Source of the DNA: an uncultured bacterium
GTDB lineage: Bacteria > Actinomycetota > Coriobacteriia > Coriobacteriales > Eggerthellaceae
Direction of reading: 5' to 3'
Length of the DNA stretch: 60,729 nucleotides
Assembly: GCA_937890835.1 (NCBI GenBank)
Contig: CALADF010000003.1
Span: 1-60,729, forward strand
Shown here: positions 25,859 to 33,700 of the stretch, one piece after another
How the letters are laid out: each line of letters opens with the position of its first letter
How positions within the stretch are numbered: position 1 is the first letter of the stretch
Notes under the pieces: generated by a model
Databases searched by the model: none
Seen by the model: the letters and a program-made list of their open reading frames with translations, nothing else
Told to the model about the DNA's origin: nothing
Program-made: the position numbers and the translations under genes

Positions 25859-26757
25859 TGTTTGACGAAACGACGCAAAGCGACGACTTGGTTCTGCGTC
25901 ATCGCGAAGGCGACTACATCCCGCGCATCGCGGCTGTTCACGACCTGTGCGGATACGGAAAATGCTCCCTCGGCGTGGCGATCCCGGTGCTCTCCGCCGC
26001 AGGCTGCGATGTATGCCCCGTGCCGACCGGCCTGTTCTCGAGCCACACCGCCTTTCCCGGCTGGTACATGCACGACACCACCGACATCCTGCGCGACTAC
26101 CTGCACGCATGGGAGGGAATCGGCGTCGATATCGACGCCGTGTACTCGGGCTTTCTCGGCGCGCCCGAGCAGGTCGACGTCATCCGCTCGCTCTACGAGC
26201 GCTTCCCGAACGCGCTGCGCGTGGTCGACCCGGTCATGGCCGATCACGGCAAGGTGTACCCCACCTACACGCCCGAGCTGTGCGAGGCGATGGCCGGCCT
26301 CGCCCGCGACGCCGACATCCTGACCCCCAACCTCACCGAAGCCGCCATCATCCTCGGCGAGCCTATCGGCGACGAGTGGGCGGGCACCGACATCTCCGAC
26401 GAGGAGGCGCACCGTCTGGTCGCCGCGCTCGTCGAGCGCGGGGCGAAGCACGTGGTGCTCAAGGGCATCCAACGCGAGGGCGAAAACATCATCCGCAACT
26501 TCATCGGCGGCGTGGACATGAAGACCTGCGAGGTTTCGAACGAGTACCTCCCCTACATGCTGCACGGCACGGGCGACGTCTACGCCTCGTGCGTGCTCGC
26601 CGGCGTCATGGCGGGTCGCAGCCTGAAGGACGCGGTGACGTTCGCAGGCGATTTCGTCCACGATGCCATGATGGTCTCCTCGGCACAGCCCAACTTCCGC
26701 GATCGAGGCGTCAGCTTCGAACCGCTGCTCGGGAAGGTGTGCCAGCTGCTGAAGTAG
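25858..26757 (+). CDS. Pyridoxamine/pyridoxal kinase (PdxY-like)
   Basis: Ribokinase-fold kinase of 299 residues, predicted to phosphorylate B6 vitamers (pyridoxal/pyridoxamine) in the salvage route to PLP. Matches to the COG2240 family are AAVHDLCGYGKCSLGVAIPVLSA-like sequence at the start, PTGLFSSHTAFPGW, YSGFLGAPEQV, VVDPVMADHGKVYP, DILTPNLTEA, and the anion-hole/catalytic LHGTGDVYAS near residue 237 with the catalytic Asp. It follows the 64-residue membrane protein with a one-base overlap and ends at a strong terminator. Confidence 0.9.
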   Translation: MFDETTQSDDLVLRHREGDYIPRIAAVHDLCGYGKCSLGVAIPVLSAAGCDVCPVPTGLFSSHTAFPGWYMHDTTDILRDYLHAWEGIGVDIDAVYSGFLGAPEQVDVIRSLYERFPNALRVVDPVMADHGKVYPTYTPELCEAMAGLARDADILTPNLTEAAIILGEPIGDEWAGTDISDEEAHRLVAALVERGAKHVVLKGIQREGENIIRNFIGGVDMKTCEVSNEYLPYMLHGTGDVYASCVLAGVMAGRSLKDAVTFAGDFVHDAMMVSSAQPNFRDRGVSFEPLLGKVCQLLK

Positions 26758-26803
26758 CACCGAGAGAATCGTGCCGGTGCGCAGAGCCGATCAATCGCAA
26801 ACG

Positions 26804-26840
26804 AAAGCCCGCCCTTCGTTTTACGCGAAAGGCGGGCTTT
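26804..26840 (+). terminator. Terminator of the pyridoxamine kinase operon
   Basis: AAAGCCCGCC and GGCGGGCTTT form a perfect 10-bp stem, with further pairing inside, followed by TTTTC. It lies 47 bases after the stop. Confidence 0.9.
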
Positions 26841-26982
26841 TTTCACGAAGGCGGGCGCTCGGGAGTCGAAGGCACGAAGGCGAGGGGCACGGGCGCCGCA
26901 AGGCCAAGAGAGCACGAGGGCGATAGGCGCGAAGCCGAAGGGCTTGGACGCTGCGAGGCCGAGAGGCGCAGGCGCGGGCGCG

Positions 26983-29232
26983 CTACCACTCGCCCTCGGC
27001 GAGACGAACGCGGTCGGGCACGTTCAGGACGGCGAGCACGACGCCGATAGCACCCGAGGCCAGAACGCCGACGAGCGCCAACGGATCAGGCGCCCACGCA
27101 AGGCCGCCGAGCGCGGCGAGGTCGAAGGCGCCCGCATCCCACAGCGACTGCACGGCGCATGCCAGCAGAAGCCCCGCAAGCAACGTCAGCGCCGAGGCGA
27201 TAGATCCTGCGATATCGAAAGCGCGCGTGCCCCGCAGGCAGAACGCCGAGTACAGCGCCGCTGCGGCAGGCCAGCTCAGAGCCACGATCCACGCGCCGGG
27301 GGACGTGACGGCGGCGACGAAGGAGTTCGTCATGAACGCGCCCCCGATCTGCGGGTTCGCCGCCGTCACGGCATTGGCGACGATATCCCAGCTCACCAGG
27401 CTCCCCGACCCCAGCGAAGCGAACGCGAACGCGGAGACGGCCGCGAACGCCCCCGTGGCAGCCGCTTCCCGGACGTCGAGCACCACGCCGGCGGCGATGG
27501 GAGCGACGGGGGCAAGCCCGACCGAGCCGAGCAAAGGCTGCATCAGCGCCGACGCCGCAGCGCCGTCGCTGCGGCGGCCGATGAACCACCACCACACGCC
27601 GGCGGCAATCAGCAAGACCGCAGCCGGAACGAACGCCCGGTTCACCGCGAGCATCACCGCGAACATCGCATACGCCACCGCGACGCCGATAGCGGGCTTG
27701 AAAGCCGCCACGGCCACGAGCGCCACCAGCAACGCCCAGAACACCGGCGGGTTGTCCACCGCCAGACCGAGGGCGGACGTGGAGGCGAAGCGCATGTTCA
27801 CCAACGAGACCGCCCCGATCATCGCGCTCGCGGCCACGGCCACGATGCGTCCGAACGCGGCGGCGCCACGCGGGCCGATGCGATCGATCAGCGGCGGACG
27901 CGGCTCGCGCGGCTCCTCCGGCTGCTCCTCTTCCTCCTCTTCGCTCACCAACGCGGCGAGGGCCTTCTTGCCGGCGCGGGCGTTGCCGAGCAGCGGCGTC
28001 AACTCGGCGGCGAACGCGGCGACGGACTCGAAGCGCTCGTCAGGATCGGGGTCGAGCGCATCGAAGACGATGTCGTCAGCGTCGACGGAAAGCGTGTCCC
28101 AGCAAAGCGAGGGCAGGACGAGCTCCGCCTCCTCGATGAGGGACTCCGCCTCCTCGATGTCGTCGGCGAGAAACGGGTTGGAACCCGACAGCATCTCGTA
28201 AGCGAGGCTGGCGAGCGCCCATTCGTCGGTGCGCACGTCAAGCCTCTCCTGGCGCATTTGCTCGGGGGGCATGTATCCGATGGTGCCGCCGCCGGTGGTG
28301 GCGCATCCGCTCGCGTCCATCAACGTGGCAAGCCCGAAGTCGGTGACCTTGACCACGCCCTTCTTGTTGATGATGACGTTTTCGGGCTTGATGTCGAGAT
28401 GCAGCACGTCGTTGTCGTGGGCGACCTCGAGTGCATGGGAGACCGACGTGAACACGGCGGCGATGACGTCGAGGCTGATATCGTCGCCAAGCTCGCGCAG
28501 GACGCGTGAGAGCGTCTTCCCCTCGACGTACTCCATGACGACGTAGGCCGCGTCGCCGTGGACCTCGCAGTCGTAGACGGTCACGATGTTCGCATCGTTG
28601 AGGTGAGCCGCCGTACGCGCCTCCTCGAGCCCGGGGATGTGATCGAAAAGCGCGTCGTCGTCGATGTCCGAGACCTCTGCTTCAGCCGTCGCGCCGCTTG
28701 CAGAGGGCATGGCGCGCACAGGCTTCACCTCGGGCTTGCGGAGGGCGGAACGAGACGGGCTTTTCGTCGACCCGAGAGGCGACAGGGGGCGAAACGCGTC
28801 TTCGCGCGCATCGAGGAACGCGGGATCCTCGGGGAAATCGGCGTCGTCTTCCCACGGAAGCGGCTCGGCGCGAACGATGTCGACGACGCGCGTCGACGGC
28901 GAAGCCACGGCGGCATCGCCCGATCGGGTTCCGCCGCTGAGTTCGCCGCCGTCCTCCTCTTCGTCGACAGCGACCTCTTCGCCGAATGCGGAAGCGGCGT
29001 CCTGCGCACAGAAGAGGTCTTCCTCCTCGGCGAGAGCTCCCTCGACGCGCATGCGCTCCTCCATGGCGAGCAGACGCGCGCGGGCGACGTCCACCTCGGA
29101 AAGCGCGATGCGCTTGATGGCCACATCGCGCTTCAGCCTGGTGTCGTAGGCATGCTGAACCGTGCCGTACCCACCTGCGCCGACCTGGTCGATGACGCGA
29201 TAGCGATCGAGTATGAGTTGCTGACGTGCCAT
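26983..29232 (-). CDS. Membrane-bound Ser/Thr protein kinase with N-lobe insertion
   Basis: 749 residues. The kinase domain begins at the N-terminus: glycine loop VGAGGYGTV (17-25), VAIKRI with Lys40, then an acidic low-complexity insertion of about 145 residues. The helix C region resumes at GLEEARTAAHLNDANIV (about 201-217), followed by HLDIKPEN (Asp280), DFGLA (Asp298) and GYMPPEQ. All catalytic residues are present, although HRD reads HLD. After an acidic linker (EEEEEEQPEEP), roughly eight to ten membrane helices fill residues 450-735, replacing the single helix and PASTA repeats of PknB-type kinases. The ATG at 29232 has GAGGGG about 11 bases upstream. Confidence 0.88.
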   Translation of the reverse strand: MARQQLILDRYRVIDQVGAGGYGTVQHAYDTRLKRDVAIKRIALSEVDVARARLLAMEERMRVEGALAEEEDLFCAQDAASAFGEEVAVDEEEDGGELSGGTRSGDAAVASPSTRVVDIVRAEPLPWEDDADFPEDPAFLDAREDAFRPLSPLGSTKSPSRSALRKPEVKPVRAMPSASGATAEAEVSDIDDDALFDHIPGLEEARTAAHLNDANIVTVYDCEVHGDAAYVVMEYVEGKTLSRVLRELGDDISLDVIAAVFTSVSHALEVAHDNDVLHLDIKPENVIINKKGVVKVTDFGLATLMDASGCATTGGGTIGYMPPEQMRQERLDVRTDEWALASLAYEMLSGSNPFLADDIEEAESLIEEAELVLPSLCWDTLSVDADDIVFDALDPDPDERFESVAAFAAELTPLLGNARAGKKALAALVSEEEEEEQPEEPREPRPPLIDRIGPRGAAAFGRIVAVAASAMIGAVSLVNMRFASTSALGLAVDNPPVFWALLVALVAVAAFKPAIGVAVAYAMFAVMLAVNRAFVPAAVLLIAAGVWWWFIGRRSDGAAASALMQPLLGSVGLAPVAPIAAGVVLDVREAAATGAFAAVSAFAFASLGSGSLVSWDIVANAVTAANPQIGGAFMTNSFVAAVTSPGAWIVALSWPAAAALYSAFCLRGTRAFDIAGSIASALTLLAGLLLACAVQSLWDAGAFDLAALGGLAWAPDPLALVGVLASGAIGVVLAVLNVPDRVRLAEGEW

Positions 29233-29493
29233 GGAGCAATACCCCTCGTGTTTCGTTTGACGTGCGGTTTCATGCAGCACGGCGATGCTTCGGGCAAGCG
29301 ACCGCGCTGCGTTGAGGCTGCTTTCATCGAAGCTATGCTAGCACATGCGGCGCTCGAGCCCCACGCGAGAGAAGCCCCTCGACATGAGCACCGGACGGCG
29401 CAAACGGCGATAGACGCAGGCATGGTGACGGCGGGGCGATTCTCGGGTATCCTCTTCATTCGCAAATGGAATCTGCATCCGGAGGCTTTCCCC

Positions 29494-30549
29494 ATGAACA
29501 TCAACCACGCGATCCTGCACGTCCTCGATTTCGTGTCGTGCGTGAACGTTTACGCCCAGCAAGAGCTCGACCTCTCCTCCAAGAACGCCAAGCACTACGT
29601 GACGGGTCATGCACGGCGCCTTCTCAACAACATCGACGCCAAGCGCGGCGAGTTTGCCGAGGACAGCATGTTCGCCGAGGAGCTGCGCGCGTTCTTCCGC
29701 CGCGAGAGCGACTTCATCGACCTCTCGGTGCAAATCGCCGAGTTCATCGCGGGCGAGCTCGGGCGCATGGAGAAAGCCGAGTCGACCGACGTGCTCGTCA
29801 TCGACTTCGAAGACGACCCCGACACCGCAGGCGGCCTGAACGACGCAGACGCCGACGCCATGTTCGACGGTCACGCGCGGCGCTATTTCGCCATCGTGCT
29901 CCTCGAGAGCCGTCAGGCGTACATGCACGAGGTGGGAACGAGCGATACGGGCTGCACGAGCATCGAGGTCGCGCGGCATCACGCCATCTTGCCGAATCCC
30001 TCGCAGAAGGTCGCCTCGTTCGCCCTCATCGAAGCCGGCTCCATGGCGGTGTCGTTCTGCGATAAATCACGCAACGTCGCGGGCGAGGACCGTATGATCA
30101 TCCCCGACGGCCTTCTTCAGTGCTCGACCAACGCCTCCACGAAAGAGGTCCTGACCTGCGTGAACCGCATCGTCGAAGAGATTGCCGAGGAATACGGCGC
30201 CAACACCGCGGTCGCCCTCTCGAAAGCCAAGGCATACGTGAGCGAAGCCGCCGAGGAAGCAGAGGAGCTCGCACCCTGGGAGCTCGCCGAGGAGGTCTTC
30301 AACGACGAGCCGCTGCGTAAGCGCTTCGAGAAGGCGGTGGCCGAAGAGGCTCTGCCCGAGCGCATCCCCGTCGAGCGCAAGGTGGCGGCGCGCGTGGCGA
30401 AGAACCACAAAATCCGAACCGATACGGGCATCGAGATCACCTTCCCTGCGGAATACGGCGAGAACCCCGACTTCATCGAGTTCGAGAGCACGCCCGACGG
30501 GCTCATCTCCATTCAGCTGAAGAACATCACCCATATAGAGAACCGATAG
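29494..30549 (+). CDS. Nucleoid-associated protein (NdpA/YejK-like)
   Basis: Cytosolic DNA-binding protein of 351 residues, the size of the 37-kDa nucleoid-associated family. It starts MNINHAILHVLDF, matching the family's N-terminal pattern, and continues through a mixed alpha/beta body with IEVARHHAILPNPSQKVASFALI. It ends in ...IEITFPAEYGENPDFIEFE and ISIQLKNITHIE, again family-like. The ATG at 29494 is fixed by GGAGG 8 bases upstream; the frame is open much further left, but only as an antisense shadow of the kinase gene. A -10-like TATCCT lies about 40 bases upstream. Exact role in nucleoid structure is unknown. Confidence 0.85.
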   Translation: MNINHAILHVLDFVSCVNVYAQQELDLSSKNAKHYVTGHARRLLNNIDAKRGEFAEDSMFAEELRAFFRRESDFIDLSVQIAEFIAGELGRMEKAESTDVLVIDFEDDPDTAGGLNDADADAMFDGHARRYFAIVLLESRQAYMHEVGTSDTGCTSIEVARHHAILPNPSQKVASFALIEAGSMAVSFCDKSRNVAGEDRMIIPDGLLQCSTNASTKEVLTCVNRIVEEIAEEYGANTAVALSKAKAYVSEAAEEAEELAPWELAEEVFNDEPLRKRFEKAVAEEALPERIPVERKVAARVAKNHKIRTDTGIEITFPAEYGENPDFIEFESTPDGLISIQLKNITHIENR

Positions 30550-30709
30550 GTCGCGGTGACGCGGCGCCGAGCACAGGCCCACGTCACCGCGACCGCGCCC
30601 AAGCCGCCCGGTCTCGCGCTCGACGGCGTGCGCAGCATCTCGCCACGCGCTCCGCACGCCGCTCCCCCTACTCGAATCCAGGCGGCGGCACCGGACGCCG
30701 CGCATCACG

Positions 30710-30728
30710 CCGCGCGCATCACGCGCGG
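30710..30728. terminator. GC-rich hairpin between convergent genes
   Basis: CCGCGCG-CATCA-CGCGCGG lies between the nucleoid-associated protein gene and the convergent TetR gene. There is no T-tract, so it may be a weak or Rho-assisted terminator. The rest of the 226-base spacer holds nothing recognisable. Confidence 0.4.
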
Positions 30729-30775
30729 CCCTGCACCTGCAATTCGGAAAACCTTGAATCACCTGCCCAACGACT

Positions 30776-31342
30776 CTATTTCACCAACGCACGCTCGAGA
30801 AGAGCGAGCAGCGTGTCACTCGACTCGTCGTTGATGCGATGCGTCTCAAGAAGCCCGCGCCACACAAACGCGCACAACGTTGCGGGCTCGAGCGGACCGG
30901 TGAGCTTCTCCTTGTCGATGGACGCGTCGGCGAGCAGCACCGCCTCGAGGCCCTTCTCTATATGAGAGAAAAAGCTCCCCTCGCTCTCATGGGCGACGGC
31001 CAGGGTCTTCGCGTCGAAAGCTCTCATCTGCCCGACCCATTCGTCCCTGAACACGCGAATCGGATCGGCAAGGTTGTCCGACAGACGACGACAGAACGGG
31101 AGAAAGCCCTCCCCTTGACGCGGATGCAGATCATCCTCGACAAGAGCACGCTCCCAGTAACGTCCCACCACGGCCGTGACCAGGTGCGCTTTCGAGGGGA
31201 AGTAATTGTACACGGAGCCGACTGAAACCGCGCACGCCTCGGCTACCTCGCGAATACCCAGACCCGAAAGGCTTTTTCGCTCCGCCAGCGCATACGCGGT
31301 ATCGAGGATCTGATCTCTGCTGATGGTCGCCCTGTTCCCCAT
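30776..31342 (-). CDS. TetR family transcriptional regulator
   Basis: 188 residues. The N-terminal HTH is clear: SRDQILDTAYALAERKSLSGL then IREVAEACAVSVGSVYNYFPSKAHLV (recognition helix VSVGSVYNYF). The remainder is helical and would form the ligand-binding and dimer region. The ATG at 31342 (MGNRATI) has GGAG 8 bases upstream; the frame extends further without signals. It is divergent from the HsmA-family gene, 541 bases away, whose promoter carries a 32-bp dyad that is a plausible operator for this regulator. Inducer unknown. Confidence 0.88.
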   Translation of the reverse strand: MGNRATISRDQILDTAYALAERKSLSGLGIREVAEACAVSVGSVYNYFPSKAHLVTAVVGRYWERALVEDDLHPRQGEGFLPFCRRLSDNLADPIRVFRDEWVGQMRAFDAKTLAVAHESEGSFFSHIEKGLEAVLLADASIDKEKLTGPLEPATLCAFVWRGLLETHRINDESSDTLLALLERALVK

Positions 31343-31779
31343 GGCACAACTCCGTTCCCGCCCTATCCGGCACGGATCCGATGACATAACACGCAACTTG
31401 CCCGGCATCGACTTCGAAATGAAGAGTCGCCTCGTGCACAGGGAGCTGAAGCGCCGTGCGTTTGCAAGCACCGCTCATTTTAGCCGCTTGAAGCCGTCTG
31501 GATATGAAAAGCGCAAAAGCAGGGTGGACTTTTCAAGCTTCGCGTCGACTTCAACCTCCCCATCGCACGTGAACCGCTCCGCGCTTCCACGTGCTGCGCC
31601 CTGCTCGTGCAGCCTCCGATCATCCCCGTTCGTGCGCATGCTCGCACGCGCCGCGCCCGCTCCCCATCACCCGCGTCGCAGCCTTCGCCCGCACGCGTCA
31701 CCCCCCCCCGTTTCACATAAGATGCCGCGCCTGGTTTTGCAGCATTTATGGAGGAGAGGGGACGGAACGTCAAACCCCC
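31343..31779. other. Spacer between the TetR gene and the HsmA-family promoter
   Basis: About 440 bases with no supported gene. It contains a run of nine C's near 31700 and GC-rich low-complexity sequence. A minus-strand frame across 31480-31821 has no ribosome binding site or protein-like composition. No second copy of the 32-bp dyad was seen near the TetR start. Confidence 0.5.
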
Positions 31780-31808
31780 TTGAAACGATCGAGCCGAAGC
31801 ATTATTTT
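31780..31808 (+). promoter_or_regulatory. Promoter of the HsmA-family gene
   Basis: -35 TTGAAA (31780-31785), a 17-bp spacer and -10 TATTTT (31803-31808). Transcription would begin near 31815, inside the dyad described separately, giving a leader of about 70 bases. Confidence 0.6.
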
Positions 31809-31838
31809 GAACAAGGTTCATTAATGAACTGTGTTCAA
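31807..31838 (+). promoter_or_regulatory. 32-bp dyad, candidate TetR operator
   Basis: A 14-bp perfect palindrome GTTCATTAATGAAC (31816-31829) is flanked on each side, after 3 bases, by TTGAAC and GTTCAA, all sharing one centre at 31822/31823. It directly abuts the -10 element, so a bound dimer would block initiation. The neighbouring TetR protein is the obvious candidate to bind it. Confidence 0.6.
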
Positions 31839-31883
31839 GAATTGTTTACCGAACGTCATGGAATCGTTGAAAGGATCTCCCTC

Positions 31884-32387
31884 ATGAGCATCGAACTCAT
31901 CCTGGCCACAACCGCCATCTCCCTTGCGCTGGTGTTCTACACCGCAGGCGTCTTCTCCGAACGTCACGCAGGGAAGCTCAAGCTGCCGCACCTTGCGATG
32001 TTTTGGATCGGACTCGCGTTCGACACCACGGGAACGACCATTATGACCATGATGGCGCAGTCCTCGGGACTCGAAACCGGCTTGGGCGTTCATGGCGTCA
32101 CCGGCGCGTTGGCCATCGTGCTCATGCTTATCCACGCAGGCTGGGCCACCGTCACCTACGTTCGCCATAACGCGAAAGGCGAGGCGAACTTTCACAAGTT
32201 CAGCACGCTCGTCTGGCTTCTTTGGCTCGTCCCCTACATCATCGGCCTCTTGATCGGCATCCCGATGATCCATCTACTTCCCGTGTGCGCCATCGGAACG
32301 AGCATCATCGTCGTCGGCGCGCTTGCCTTCCTCATGCTGCGCAAGCGCGGCGACGGCAAGGGCAAGCAATCCCATTCCCATGCGTAA
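31884..32387 (+). CDS. HsmA-family (TIGR03987-like) membrane protein
   Basis: 167 residues with four hydrophobic helices (ELILATTAISLALVFYTAGV; MFWIGLAFDTTGTTIMTMMA; GVTGALAIVLMLIHAGWATV; LLWLVPYIIGLLIGIP plus a fifth short segment). A conserved-looking HNAKGEANFHKFSTLVWLLWL and a His/Lys-rich C-terminus (KGKQSHSHA) are notable. I assign it to the HsmA family from the overall pattern; the biochemical role is unknown. The ATG at 31884 has AAGGAT upstream; an in-frame ATG at 31824 lies inside the operator dyad and is unlikely. It is probably repressed by the divergent TetR protein. Confidence 0.7.
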   Translation: MSIELILATTAISLALVFYTAGVFSERHAGKLKLPHLAMFWIGLAFDTTGTTIMTMMAQSSGLETGLGVHGVTGALAIVLMLIHAGWATVTYVRHNAKGEANFHKFSTLVWLLWLVPYIIGLLIGIPMIHLLPVCAIGTSIIVVGALAFLMLRKRGDGKGKQSHSHA

Positions 32388-32500
32388 CCGCCGCTCATGC
32401 CCATCTTCTCCACGGAGAAGATGTCACCCCGCTAACTCAGCTGACAGCGGTCCCCGGCTTCGCCGGCGCCCGCGCAGCCGACGGCAACCCCTCCTTCACA

Positions 32501-32537
32501 CCCCGCCGCAGAATCGCAGCATGGTTCGACGGCGGGG
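32501..32537 (+). terminator. Terminator of the HsmA-family gene
   Basis: CCCCGCCG and CGGCGGGG form an 8-bp stem followed by CTTTTC, about 114 bases after the stop. Confidence 0.7.
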
Positions 32538-32572
32538 CTTTTCGCATTCCCGGCCGATCGAGATCCGCTCGC

Positions 32573-32633
32573 GGGGTATAAGCGAGGTGCAGGGATATAG
32601 GCCGAAAGGGCGGGGTATAGGGCGAAACGGGTA
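32573..32633. repeat. Three short direct repeats containing GGGRTATA
   Basis: GGGGTATA, GGGATATA and GGGGTATA begin at 32573, 32592 and 32612, a period of 19-20 bases. The second and third are both followed by GGSCGAAA. They lie between the HsmA-family terminator and the tRNA-Leu(CAG) terminator; the rest of this 330-base spacer shows nothing else. Confidence 0.55.
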
Positions 32634-32683
32634 CGAGGCAATTATTCAACCGAGCACGGATAAGTCGATCCCAGGCAAAAGAA

Positions 32684-32707
32684 AAAGCCCCGGTTAAACC
32701 AGGGCTT
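32684..32707 (-). terminator. Terminator of tRNA-Leu(CAG)
   Basis: On the minus strand GCCCTGG-TTTAA-CCGGGGC (one G-T pair) is followed by TTTTTCTTTT, 10 bases after the tRNA CCA. Confidence 0.88.
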
Positions 32708-32716
32708 TGATGTCGA

Positions 32717-32803
32717 TGGTGCGGGTGAAAGGACTTGAACCTTCATGGGGTTGCCCCCATACGGACCTGAACCGTACGCGTCTGCCAATTCCGCCACACC
32801 CGC
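32717..32803 (-). tRNA. tRNA-Leu (anticodon CAG)
   Basis: An 87-base class II tRNA on the minus strand. The acceptor stem is GCGGGTG with CACCCGC, CCA is encoded, and the anticodon stem TACGG/CCGTA encloses TTCAGGT, giving anticodon CAG, which reads CUG. It has a long variable arm and a GGTTCAAGTCC T-arm. Confidence 0.96.
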
Positions 32804-32884
32804 ATGCTTGTTAACTTGCGTCAACAGCATAAGCTATCATACCCGAGCTTCCGCATGCACGCAAGAGGGAATTTCCGAGATCGC

Positions 32885-33424
32885 TTAGTAATTCTCTGCG
32901 CGAATCTCGAAATACTCGCGACCATGCGCGCAAACGGGACACTCCTCGGGAGCCTCGGTTCCGATGTGGATATGACCGCAGTTGCCGCACTTCCACACAT
33001 ACACGTCGTCGCGATGGAACACCTCGCCGGCGTTGATGCGCTCGATGAGCTTGCGATAACGCTCCTCATGCTCCTTCTCGATGGCGGCGACGCCGTCGAA
33101 CAACTCCGCGAGGGAATCGAAGCCCTCCTCGCGCGCGGTCTTCGCCATCTCGGCATACATCTCGGTCCACTCTTCGTTCTCGCCCGCTGCGGCGTCGAGC
33201 AGGTTGGTCATGGTGTCGGGCACGGCGCCGCCGTGCAGCGCCTTGAACCACAGCTTCGCGTGCTCCTTCTCGTTCGCAGCGGTCTCCAGGAAGATGTTCT
33301 GGATCTGAACGTAGCCGTCCTTCTTCGCCTGGCTGGCATAGTACTGATACTTGGTGTGGGCCTGAGACTCGCCGGCAAATGCGCGCCACAGGTTCTTCTC
33401 GGTCTGCGTCCCCTTGAGATCCAT
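32885..33424 (-). CDS. rbr: Rubrerythrin
   Basis: Non-haem di-iron peroxidase, 179 residues, that protects anaerobes from hydrogen peroxide in the cytosol. The four-helix bundle contributes the Glu and His ligands of the di-iron site (AFAGESQAHTKYQYYA, ETAANEKEHAKLW, and EEGFDSLAELF...IEKEHEERY). The C-terminal rubredoxin-type domain binds one iron through CGNCG and CPVC. GAGGAGG is placed well before the start. A -10 TACACT lies at 33462-33467. It stands alone between tRNA-Leu(CAG) and the next terminator. Confidence 0.96.
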   Translation of the reverse strand: MDLKGTQTEKNLWRAFAGESQAHTKYQYYASQAKKDGYVQIQNIFLETAANEKEHAKLWFKALHGGAVPDTMTNLLDAAAGENEEWTEMYAEMAKTAREEGFDSLAELFDGVAAIEKEHEERYRKLIERINAGEVFHRDDVYVWKCGNCGHIHIGTEAPEECPVCAHGREYFEIRAENY

Positions 33425-33461
33425 AGGATGCCTCCTCTATCACGGCTTACCAGATGCACTC

Positions 33462-33467
33462 AGTGTA
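33462..33467 (-). promoter_or_regulatory. -10 element of the rubrerythrin gene
   Basis: TACACT on the minus strand, 37 bases before the start codon. Confidence 0.45.
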
Positions 33468-33543
33468 GCGCACCGCCCGGGATAGACCGCCATCACGTGA
33501 GCACCGAACAGGAAACGCATAGACGACGGACGATCTCGAAAAA

Positions 33544-33591
33544 AACCGCGCCTCGGACCCGGCAAGCGAAGCCCGGTTCGGAGACGCGGTT
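33544..33591 (-). terminator. Terminator of the Ala/Arg/Ser-rich membrane protein gene
   Basis: AACCGCG and CGCGGTT pair, with additional internal pairing, and on the minus strand TTTTTTTC follows. It lies 110 bases after the stop of the gene at 33701-34771. Confidence 0.75.
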
Positions 33592-33700
33592 CGAAGAGCA
33601 AGGTGGATCGAGCGCGCGTGAGCCGTGGGCGAGCCGCCGCGCCCCCCCAGGGCGGCGGGGCAAAGCGCGCTACGGGCGAGTTGCCACGCGAAGGCCGAGA

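Noticed and set aside
28558..29493. N-terminal extension of the nucleoid-associated protein
   Set aside because: It is antisense to the kinase gene; the ATG at 29494 has a proper ribosome binding site and matches the family N-terminus.
31480..31821. Minus-strand 113-codon frame in the TetR/HsmA spacer
   Set aside because: No ribosome binding site, no protein-like pattern, and it would run over the HsmA promoter and operator.
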